Part shown: piece by piece, positions 9,248-15,853 of the stretch
Position numbering within the stretch: position 1 is the first letter of the stretch
How the letters are laid out: every line of letters starts with the position of its first letter
Assembly (NCBI GenBank): GCA_964393035.1
Contig: CAYMRX010000002.1
Span: 124,001 to 188,000 of the forward strand
Length of the DNA stretch: 64,000 nucleotides
Direction of reading: 5' to 3'
DNA from: Tabrizicola_A sp964393035
GTDB lineage: Bacteria; Pseudomonadota; Alphaproteobacteria; Rhodobacterales; Rhodobacteraceae
Made by a program: the position numbers and the translations under genes
Notes under the pieces: generated by a model
The model's input: the letters and a program-made list of their open reading frames with translations, nothing else
Database searches by the model: none
What the model was told of the DNA's origin: nothing

Positions 9248-10339
9248 ATGTTGAGAAGAACCCTTCTGGCCACCGCGGCCATCGGTTTTGGCCTGATGGC
9301 CGCAGGCTCGGCCATGGCGGCGGGCATGGACAAGGTCAAGGCTTGCTTCGTCTATGTCGGCCCGATCGGCGATGGCGGCTGGACCTTCCAACACCATCAG
9401 GGCGCCTTGGCCGTGCAGGAAAAGTACGGCGACAAGGTTGAACTGCAATGGCAGGAAAACGTGCCCGAAGGTGCGGACGCCGAGCGCGTTCTGACCCAGA
9501 TGGCGATGGGCGGCTGCAACATCATCTTCACCACCTCTTTCGGCTATATGGACCCGACCAATGCGGTTGCGGCCAAGTTCCCGGATGTGAAGTTTGAACA
9601 TGCCACCGGCTTCAAGCGCGATTCGGCCAACGTTTCGACCTATAACGCCCGCTTCTACGAAGGCCGCGCGGTGGAAGGCGTGATTGCCGGCCGCATGACC
9701 AAATCGAACAAGATCGGCTATATTGGCTCGTTCCCGATTCCCGAGGTGGTGATGGGCATCAACGCCTATTACCTGAACGCCAAGAAGGTGAACCCGAACG
9801 TCGAACTCAGCGTCGTCTGGGCCTTCACCTGGTTCGATCCGGCGAAAGAGGCCGACGCCGCCAAGGCGCTGATCGACCAAGGCGTTGATGTGATCGCCAG
9901 CCACACCGACTCCACCGCGCCCTTGGCTGAAGCTGCCAAGACCGAAGGCAAGGTCATCGGCTTTGGTCAGGCCTCGGACATGTCCGAATACAAGGATGGC
10001 CCGCGCGTGACCTCGATCATCGACAACTGGGCCCCCTATTATGTTGAGCGCGTCGGCGCCCTGCTGGATGGCACCTATGAGCAGAAAGACACCTGGGCGG
10101 GCATCGCCGGTGGCGAAGTGCTGATCGGTGAGATTTCGGCCCTGGTTCCCGCCGAAGTGAAAGCCGAAGCCGAAGCCCTGCGCGACGGCATCGCGGCGGG
10201 CACCGTGCATCCCTTCACCGGCCCGATCAACAAGCAGGACGGCTCGGCCTGGCTGGCCGAAGGTGCCACCGCACCGGATGGCGATCTTCTGGGCATGAAC
10301 TTCTACGTCGAAGGCATCACCGGCGACATTCCGCAGTGA
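9248..10339 (+). CDS. BMP family ABC transporter substrate-binding protein
   Basis: Periplasmic purine/nucleoside-binding protein (363 aa) of the Bmp/Med family. A Sec signal peptide ending SAMAAG is followed by KVKACFVYVGPIGDGGWTF, the hallmark N-terminal block of this family. The start at 9248 has a GGGGAGAG Shine-Dalgarno at about 9233-9240. It lies last in the xdh-transporter operon and is followed by a strong intrinsic terminator. The operon context suggests it delivers xanthine, hypoxanthine, guanosine or similar ligands to xanthine dehydrogenase-based catabolism. Confidence 0.92.
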   Translation: MLRRTLLATAAIGFGLMAAGSAMAAGMDKVKACFVYVGPIGDGGWTFQHHQGALAVQEKYGDKVELQWQENVPEGADAERVLTQMAMGGCNIIFTTSFGYMDPTNAVAAKFPDVKFEHATGFKRDSANVSTYNARFYEGRAVEGVIAGRMTKSNKIGYIGSFPIPEVVMGINAYYLNAKKVNPNVELSVVWAFTWFDPAKEADAAKALIDQGVDVIASHTDSTAPLAEAAKTEGKVIGFGQASDMSEYKDGPRVTSIIDNWAPYYVERVGALLDGTYEQKDTWAGIAGGEVLIGEISALVPAEVKAEAEALRDGIAAGTVHPFTGPINKQDGSAWLAEGATAPDGDLLGMNFYVEGITGDIPQ

Positions 10340-10360
10340 TCTGACGATCCAGACCTTGTT

Positions 10361-10386
10361 AAAGGCCCGCTTTTGCGGGCCTTTTT
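10361..10386 (+). terminator. Intrinsic terminator of the xdh/BMP operon
   Basis: AAAGGCCCGC-TTTT-GCGGGCCTTT followed by T residues, 21 bp after the binding-protein stop. It is a perfect 10-bp stem and closes the purine operon. Confidence 0.92.
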
Positions 10387-10411
10387 CATTTGGCTCTGCC
10401 GATTTGCCCGC

Positions 10412-10448
10412 TTGCGCAAATAATTATCACATTCATATATTCTAATGT
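10412..10448 (+). promoter_or_regulatory. sqr promoter with SqrR/BigR-like operator
   Basis: A sigma70-like promoter TTGCGC-N18-TATATT (10412-10441) is overlapped by an inverted repeat ACATT-N10-AATGT (10429-10448). Within it, ATTC-N8-TAAT (10431-10446) differs by one base from ATTC-N8-GAAT, the site I recall for the sulfide-responsive ArsR-family repressor SqrR. The position over the -10 element suits repression. A close relative occurs at 14477-14492. Confidence 0.6.
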
Positions 10449-10487
10449 ATAATTCCCCTGAGTCGCAAACTGCTGGGGAGGCAAGGA

Positions 10488-11774
10488 ATGGCGCATATCG
10501 TGGTTTTGGGGGCGGGGCTTGGCGGGTCCATCATGGCCTATGAGTTGCGCGATCAGGTCAGGCCCGAAGACCAGATCACGGTGATTACCAAAGACCCGAC
10601 CTATCACTTCGTGCCGTCAAACCCGTGGATTGCCGTCGGCTGGCGCAAGCGGGACGACATCACAATCGACCTTGCGCCGACCATGGCCAAGAAGGGCATC
10701 GCATTCAAAACCGTGGCGGCCGAAAAGCTGCATCCGGGCGAAAACCGGGTGGAACTGGTCGATGGCTCCTCGGTTGCCTACGATTATCTGGTAATCGCCA
10801 CCGGCCCGGAACTTGCCTTTGATGAAATCCCCGGCCTTGGCCCGCATGGCGGCTTCACCCAATCGGTCTGTCATGTCGATCACGCCTTGGCCGCCAAAGA
10901 GGTTTTTGAAAAGCTGCTCGCCAATCCCGGCCCGGTCATCATCGGCGCGGTGCAGGGGGCAAGCTGCTATGGCCCGGCCTACGAATTCCTGTTCATTCTG
11001 GAAACCGCCCTGCGCCGCGCGAAAATCCGCGACAAGGTGCCGATGACCTTTGTCACCTCTGAACCCTATGTCGGGCATCTGGGGCTGGACGGGGTGGGCG
11101 ACACCAAGGGCCTTCTGGAATCCGAGATGAGGGCCAAGCACATCAAATGGCTGACTTCGACCCGGGTGAAAAAGGTCGAAGACGGCAAGATGACGGTGGA
11201 GGAGATCGCCGACGATGGTTCGGTCAAGGCCGAGAAAGAGCTGCCGTTTGCGTTTTCAATGATGCTGCCCGCCTTCCGCGGGGTGAAGGCCGTGCGCGAT
11301 ATCGAGGGCCTGTCGAACCCGCGCGGCTTTACCTTGGTGGACAATCACCAGCAAAATCAGAAATATAAGAATATCTTCGCCGTGGGGGTCTGCGTGGCCA
11401 TTCCGCCGATGGGACCAACGCCGGTGCCTTGTGGCGTTCCGAAAACCGGCTTCATGATCGAATCGATGGTGACGGCCACCGCCCATAACATCGGCAATCT
11501 GGTGCGGGGTAAGGAACCCGATCAGGTCGGGACATGGAACGCGGTCTGTCTGGCCGATTTCGGCGATTCTGGCATTGCCTTTGTCGCCCAACCGCAGATT
11601 CCGCCGCGCAATGTGAACTGGTCCTCCAGCGGCAAATGGGTGCATCTGGCCAAGGTGGGCTTTGAGAAATACTTCCTCCGCAAGATCAGGAAAGGCACAT
11701 CAGAGCCATTCTATGAAAAGCTGGCGATGAACGCCCTGGGGATCGACAAGCTGAAAGAAGTGAAAAAGGGCTGA
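10488..11774 (+). CDS. sqr: Sulfide:quinone oxidoreductase
   Basis: Membrane-peripheral FAD enzyme oxidising sulfide to polysulfide/persulfide and reducing quinone. The 428-aa protein opens with the FAD-binding Rossmann motif VVLGAGLGGSIMAYEL and has the family blocks VPSNPWIAVGW and DYLVIATGPEL. Candidate redox cysteines lie in QGASCYGP, GVCVAIPP and VPCGVPKTG. Length and C-terminal amphipathic region fit SQR; the subtype (I or VI-like) cannot be settled by eye. GGGGAGG Shine-Dalgarno at about 10474-10480. The upstream promoter carries a SqrR-like operator, supporting a sulfide-detoxification or photo/chemolithotrophic role. Confidence 0.88.
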   Translation: MAHIVVLGAGLGGSIMAYELRDQVRPEDQITVITKDPTYHFVPSNPWIAVGWRKRDDITIDLAPTMAKKGIAFKTVAAEKLHPGENRVELVDGSSVAYDYLVIATGPELAFDEIPGLGPHGGFTQSVCHVDHALAAKEVFEKLLANPGPVIIGAVQGASCYGPAYEFLFILETALRRAKIRDKVPMTFVTSEPYVGHLGLDGVGDTKGLLESEMRAKHIKWLTSTRVKKVEDGKMTVEEIADDGSVKAEKELPFAFSMMLPAFRGVKAVRDIEGLSNPRGFTLVDNHQQNQKYKNIFAVGVCVAIPPMGPTPVPCGVPKTGFMIESMVTATAHNIGNLVRGKEPDQVGTWNAVCLADFGDSGIAFVAQPQIPPRNVNWSSSGKWVHLAKVGFEKYFLRKIRKGTSEPFYEKLAMNALGIDKLKEVKKG

Positions 11775-11782
11775 TCCGCCCC

Positions 11783-11836
11783 TCTCGTCGATGCCTTCGG
11801 CACTCCTCGGGGAGAAGCCGCAGGCGCCCGACGAGA
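11783..11836. repeat. Imperfect hairpin downstream of sqr
   Basis: TCTCGTCG at 11783-11790 pairs with CGACGAGA at 11829-11836 around a 38-nt loop that itself contains short GC stems. It sits 8 bp after the sqr stop. It may mark the transcript end, although there is no T-run. Confidence 0.45.
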
Positions 11837-11873
11837 ACTTGCACAAACCAAGGGGGCTGGGCATGGTGCGATC

Positions 11874-12767
11874 ATGTCCAGCCCCCTCGCCTTTGGGGCC
11901 ATGCAATGCGGTGGTCGCGCCGACGCCGCCCAGTCCATGGCCATGTTCGCCGCCTGCCATGCTGCGGGCCTTCGCCATTTCGACACCGCTTGGGTCTATA
12001 CCGATGGCCGGTCGGAAACCCTTGTCGGTCAATTCGCCCGCACCCATGACATTCAGGTCGCCACCAAGATTGGCTATGAGGGCGGCGCGGGCCGCGGCAA
12101 TCTGACGGCGCAGTTTGAAACCAGCCGCCAGCGGCTGAACTGCCCGGTGGATTTGCTGTATCTCCACCGCTTCGATGCCGAAACGCCGCTGGAGGAAAGT
12201 CTGGAGTGCTTTGTTCGCTGGCAATCCGACGGGCTGATCGCCCGCATCGGCCTGTCGAATTTCGCGGCATGGCAGGTGATGAAGGCCCAAGCCATTGCCC
12301 ATCGCCTTGGCACCAGGATCGACGCCATTCAGCCGATGTATTCCGTCGTCAAGCGGCAGGCCGAGGTTGAACTTCTGCCGATGGCCGCCGATCAGGGGAT
12401 CACGGCCTATTGCTATTCCCCGCTGGGGGGCGGGCTGTTGTCGGGGAAATACGCGGCAGGCGGCGTGGGTCGGTTGACAGAGGACACCCGCTATGCCGCG
12501 CGCTATGCCCCCGATTACATGAAAACCGCCGCAGCCAATCTGGCTGCGCTGGCGGCAGAATTGGGCACTCATCCTGCGACACTGGCCGTTGCTTGGGCGA
12601 AATGTCACCCAACCGGGCCGGTTCCGCTCATTTCTGCCCGCAGCGCCCTACAGCTTTCCCCCTCGCTTGCCGCCGCCGAATATCCTATGAACAAGGAAAC
12701 ATACGCCCGGATTTCGGCGCTGGTTCCAGCGCCGGCCCCGGCCACGGACAGGTTGGAAGAAGCATGA
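11874..12767 (+). CDS. Aldo/keto reductase
   Basis: NADPH-dependent TIM-barrel oxidoreductase (297 aa). The catalytic elements are visible: Asp/Tyr in RHFDTAWVYTDGRSE, Lys in VATKIGYEGG and His in LLYLHRFDAETP. IGLSNFAAWQV and YSPLGGGLLSGKY are further AKR signatures. Substrate unknown. It is the first of three genes joined by 4-bp ATGA overlaps (AKR - FAD oxidoreductase - DUF938), so the products are probably made together. Confidence 0.88.
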   Translation: MSSPLAFGAMQCGGRADAAQSMAMFAACHAAGLRHFDTAWVYTDGRSETLVGQFARTHDIQVATKIGYEGGAGRGNLTAQFETSRQRLNCPVDLLYLHRFDAETPLEESLECFVRWQSDGLIARIGLSNFAAWQVMKAQAIAHRLGTRIDAIQPMYSVVKRQAEVELLPMAADQGITAYCYSPLGGGLLSGKYAAGGVGRLTEDTRYAARYAPDYMKTAAANLAALAAELGTHPATLAVAWAKCHPTGPVPLISARSALQLSPSLAAAEYPMNKETYARISALVPAPAPATDRLEEA

Positions 12768-13834
12768 ACGATTTTCTTATCATTGGCGGCGGTATTGCCG
12801 GGATCTCGGCCGCAGCGCGCATGTCACATCTGGGCCGCGTGACGGTGTTGGAGGCTGAGGACAACCTCGCCCACCACGCTTCGGGGCGGTCAGCCGCGCT
12901 TTATGAGCCGTTTTATGGGCTGAAGCCGGTCGTCGATCTGTCGATGGCCTCGGGTGATTTTTTCCGGGCGGAGGAAAACATTCTGTCGCCCCGCGGCCTG
13001 ATGATCCTGGCCCGCGCGCATGAGCTTGAGGCGCTGAAAGCAGAGGCCACCAGCTTTGAACTGCCCGAAATCAGCCTGGACGAAGCCCGCGCCATGGTGC
13101 CCGTCATCAACGACACCATCACCCATGCCGCCTTTGGCAATCACGCCTGGGACATCGACACCGATCTTCTGATGCAGAACTTCGCCCGCGAGGCGCGCGG
13201 CAATGGGGCCGAGATCGTGACCAAGGCGCGTGTCACCGCCATTGCCAAGACGGCGGGCGGCTGGGCCGTGACCACCCCGGCAGGCACCTATGAAGGCCGG
13301 GTTCTGGTGAACGCCGGTGGCGCTTGGGTCGATCAGATCGCGCAGATGGCGGGCGTGCAGCCTTTGGGCTTTACCCCCTATCGCCGGTCGATGGCGCGTA
13401 TCCCGGCGCCCGGCGGCCATGATGTTTCCGGCTGGCCGATGATGTTTGGTGTCGGTGAATTGTGGTATGCCAAGCCCGACGCTGGCGCCCTGATTGTCAG
13501 CCCGGCCGAAGAAGACCCGGCAGAGCCGCATGACGCCTGGGCCGATGACATGGTCTTGGCTGAAGGGCTGGCACGTTATGAGGAATTCGTCACCGAACCC
13601 GTTACCCGGTTGATTTCCAACTGGGCGGGCCTGCGCACCTTTGCGCCCGACCGGGTGCTGGTGATCGGGCCGGACAAGCGTGATCCGTCCTTCTTCTGGC
13701 TGGCAGGGCAAGGGGGCTATGGGTTCCAGACCTCGCCCGCCGCCAGCCTTTTGGCGGCAGACCTGATCGGCGGACGCAGCCCGCATCTCGGGGCTGATCT
13801 GGCGGCGGCGCTGTCGCCCGCCCGCTTCGCATGA
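12764..13834 (+). CDS. FAD-dependent amino-acid/glycerol oxidoreductase (DAO family)
   Basis: D-amino-acid-oxidase/glycine-oxidase type flavoenzyme of 356 aa. It starts at the ATG overlapping the AKR stop; the long upstream extension of this frame is only antisense-like translation of the AKR gene. The N-terminus is a canonical FAD motif (FLIIGGGIAGISAAARM) followed by VTVLEAEDNLAHHASGRSAA. The C-terminus has the DAO-family block SNWAGLRTFAPDRVLVIG and WLAGQGGYGFQTSPA. The reaction is likely oxidation of an amine or amino acid, but the substrate cannot be read from sequence. Confidence 0.87.
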   Translation: MNDFLIIGGGIAGISAAARMSHLGRVTVLEAEDNLAHHASGRSAALYEPFYGLKPVVDLSMASGDFFRAEENILSPRGLMILARAHELEALKAEATSFELPEISLDEARAMVPVINDTITHAAFGNHAWDIDTDLLMQNFAREARGNGAEIVTKARVTAIAKTAGGWAVTTPAGTYEGRVLVNAGGAWVDQIAQMAGVQPLGFTPYRRSMARIPAPGGHDVSGWPMMFGVGELWYAKPDAGALIVSPAEEDPAEPHDAWADDMVLAEGLARYEEFVTEPVTRLISNWAGLRTFAPDRVLVIGPDKRDPSFFWLAGQGGYGFQTSPAASLLAADLIGGRSPHLGADLAAALSPARFA

Positions 13835-14475
13835 GATTGACCCTGCCCGACACCGGGGCCGAGGTTTTCGCCGATGGTCGCCGCATGGTGCCATCGGCGG
13901 CCCGGAATGCCGGGCCGATCTTGCAGGTTTTGCAGGGGCTTGGCCTTAAAGGGCGGCTTTTGGAAATCGCCTCGGGCGCGGGGTTTCATGCGGCCCATAT
14001 GGCCGCGCCCTTGGGGCTGATTTGGCAACCGACGGATGTCGATGCGGCAAATTTCGCCTCGATCAATGCTTGGGCCGCAACGGCAGGGCCAAAGACGGCG
14101 GGAACCGAGGTTCTGCCGCCCCTCCTCCTTGATGCCACGCAACCCGGTTGGGCCGCCCGCGTGGGGGTTTGGGATGCGGTGCTTTTGGTCAACCTTCTGC
14201 ACCTGATCTCTGCGCCCGCCGCCGAGGTATTGCTTGCGGAATTGCCCCACGCGCTTGCGCCCGGCGGAACGGCCTGCCTTTACGGCCCCTTCCTGCGGGG
14301 CGGTCGCGCCACCAGCACAGGTGACGCCGCCTTTGATGCCAGCCTTCGGGCGCAAGACCCGAGCATCGGCTACAAGGATCTGGATTGGGTGCTGACACGG
14401 CTGACCGCAAGTGGTTTGCGCGTTGAGATCCGCGAGATGCCTGCCAACAATTTGATGTTGATCGCGCGGCAATAA
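13831..14475 (+). CDS. DUF938 SAM-dependent methyltransferase-like protein
   Basis: 214-aa protein of the DUF938 family. A Rossmann-like SAM motif is visible as RLLEIASGAGFHAAHMA, with WDAVLLVNLLHLIS and GTACLYGPFLRGGRATS as later motifs. The start overlaps the previous stop by 4 bp. Function unknown; the fold predicts SAM binding. The stop at 14475 falls just before the operator region of the next gene. Confidence 0.85.
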   Translation: MRLTLPDTGAEVFADGRRMVPSAARNAGPILQVLQGLGLKGRLLEIASGAGFHAAHMAAPLGLIWQPTDVDAANFASINAWAATAGPKTAGTEVLPPLLLDATQPGWAARVGVWDAVLLVNLLHLISAPAAEVLLAELPHALAPGGTACLYGPFLRGGRATSTGDAAFDASLRAQDPSIGYKDLDWVLTRLTASGLRVEIREMPANNLMLIARQ

Positions 14476-14510
14476 AATTCACATATTTGAATATATTTGA
14501 CCCAAATCAA
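14458..14510 (+). promoter_or_regulatory. Promoter with SqrR/BigR-like operator and adjacent FNR-type box
   Basis: Possible -35 TTGATC (14458-14463) and -10 CATATT (14482-14487) are spaced 18 bp. The perfect inverted repeat ATTC-N8-GAAT (14477-14492) overlaps the -10. Directly downstream, TTGAC-CCAA-ATCAA (14497-14510) matches the FNR consensus TTGAT-N4-ATCAA at all but one position. Because the FNR-type site is downstream of the -10, it would be expected to repress. Confidence 0.6.
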
Positions 14511-14556
14511 GGCCCCCTCCCCGCCCGCCTGCCACCAAGGGGCAAAGGAGAGCGCC

Positions 14557-14901
14557 ATGAGCTACAAGCAAAAGACCGCCGACATTCGTGCCGAACTGCG
14601 CGTGCTGCACAAGTTGAACCCCGAAACCGCCAAGGGGTTTCAGGCGCTTTCGGCAGGCGCGATGGCCGACGGTGCCTTGGACAAGAAACAGCGCGAATTT
14701 GTGGCGCTGGCGATTGCCGTGACGCAGCGCTGTGAGCCTTGCGTCAACCTGCATGTCGAGGCGCTGATGAAGGCGGACGGAACCCGCGAGGAGTTGGGAT
14801 CCGTGCTGGCGATATGCGTGCAGATGGGGGGCGGCCCGGCGCTGATGTATGCGGCCCATGCCCTTGCCGGATGGGATGAATTTTCCAATCCGGCGGCGTA
14901 A
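14557..14901 (+). CDS. Carboxymuconolactone decarboxylase (AhpD-like) family protein
   Basis: 114-aa helical protein with the AhpD-like redox motif: Glu in KQREFVALAIAV, then RCEPCVNLHVE, giving CxxC followed by His three residues later. This is the arrangement of alkylhydroperoxidase AhpD-core proteins that use the cysteine pair for peroxide or thiol chemistry. The start at 14557 follows an AAGGAG Shine-Dalgarno (14545-14550). The gene has its own promoter with a sulfide-repressor-like operator, which suggests induction by sulfide/persulfide. This role is inferred from the operator, not known for the family. Confidence 0.85.
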   Translation: MSYKQKTADIRAELRVLHKLNPETAKGFQALSAGAMADGALDKKQREFVALAIAVTQRCEPCVNLHVEALMKADGTREELGSVLAICVQMGGGPALMYAAHALAGWDEFSNPAA

Positions 14902-14967
14902 GGGGATTTTCGCCAAGCGCCCCCATACCCCGGTGACAAAACGCCGGAGCGCGGTCAGATTGAGGCG

Positions 14968-15768
14968 ATGAAACACATTCTTTTCAGCCTCCTTTGCCTG
15001 TCTCTTGCCGCCTGTGGCGGGTCCCGCCATTCCCGCACGGAGCGCACTGACAGCCCCCCGCCAAGTGCTGCGGTCAGCTACCCGAATTTCTCGGACAGCG
15101 ATCCCCACCCTTGGGCCGGACAAGACCCGGCCAAGCACCCGGTGCATGGGGTGGATGTGTCACGCTTTCAAACCTCGGTAGATTGGAACCAAGCCCGCCA
15201 AAACGGGGTAAATTTTGCCTTCATCAAAGCCACCGAAGGCGGCGACATGGTGGACCCGATGTTCAAGGACCACTGGCGCGGCGCCGCCCGGGCAGGGGTC
15301 AAGCGCGGGGCCTATCACTTTTACTACCACTGCCGCGCCCCGGAAGAACAAGCGCGCTGGTTCTTCAAACATGTGCCGAAAGCACCGGGCAGCCTGCCCC
15401 CGGTTCTGGACATGGAATGGACCCCCACCTCGCCCACCTGCACCATCAGGCGCGAGGCAAAGGTCATTCGGCGGGACGCCGCCATCATCATCGCGATGAT
15501 GACCGAGCATTACGGCACGGCGCCGATCCTTTATACCACGGTCGACTTTTTCGAAGACAACGAGATGTGGCGATTGAGCGGCGTCGAGTTCTGGCTCCGC
15601 TCCGTCGCGGCGCACCCGTCAGATCGCTATCCGGGCCAGCATTGGGCGTTCTGGCAATACACCTCGACCGGGCAAGTGCCGGGAATGGCGGGTGAAATCG
15701 ACGTCAACGTATTTTCCGGCGGCAAGGATAACTGGTCAAGCTGGCTGGCCCGGCGGTCGGTGCAATGA
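14968..15768 (+). CDS. GH25-family lysozyme-like lipoprotein
   Basis: Predicted muramidase (glycoside hydrolase family 25), 266 aa. An N-terminal lipoprotein signal ends LSLAACGG (lipobox Cys near residue 17). The GH25 blocks are present: HGVDVSRFQTSVDW, FAFIKATEGGD, GAYHFYYHCR and VLDMEW (acidic catalytic residues). The C-terminus HWAFWQYTSTGQVPG is also typical. It is probably exported and membrane-anchored, acting on peptidoglycan. A terminator follows immediately. Confidence 0.9.
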   Translation: MKHILFSLLCLSLAACGGSRHSRTERTDSPPPSAAVSYPNFSDSDPHPWAGQDPAKHPVHGVDVSRFQTSVDWNQARQNGVNFAFIKATEGGDMVDPMFKDHWRGAARAGVKRGAYHFYYHCRAPEEQARWFFKHVPKAPGSLPPVLDMEWTPTSPTCTIRREAKVIRRDAAIIIAMMTEHYGTAPILYTTVDFFEDNEMWRLSGVEFWLRSVAAHPSDRYPGQHWAFWQYTSTGQVPGMAGEIDVNVFSGGKDNWSSWLARRSVQ

Positions 15769-15770
15769 AA

Positions 15771-15792
15771 AGGCCGCCCCAAGGGGCGGCCT
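15771..15792. terminator. Bidirectional hairpin terminator between lysozyme-like gene and DMGDH-like gene
   Basis: AGGCCGCCCC-AA-GGGGCGGCCT is a perfect 10-bp stem. It is flanked by A residues on the left and a partial T-run on the right. It lies between two convergent genes and can serve both strands. Confidence 0.8.
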
Positions 15793-15853
15793 CATTTCGC
15801 TAAACGGCGTTCGGCGCGGACGAGCCTTCACAGGAAACCCGTCCCGACGCAGC

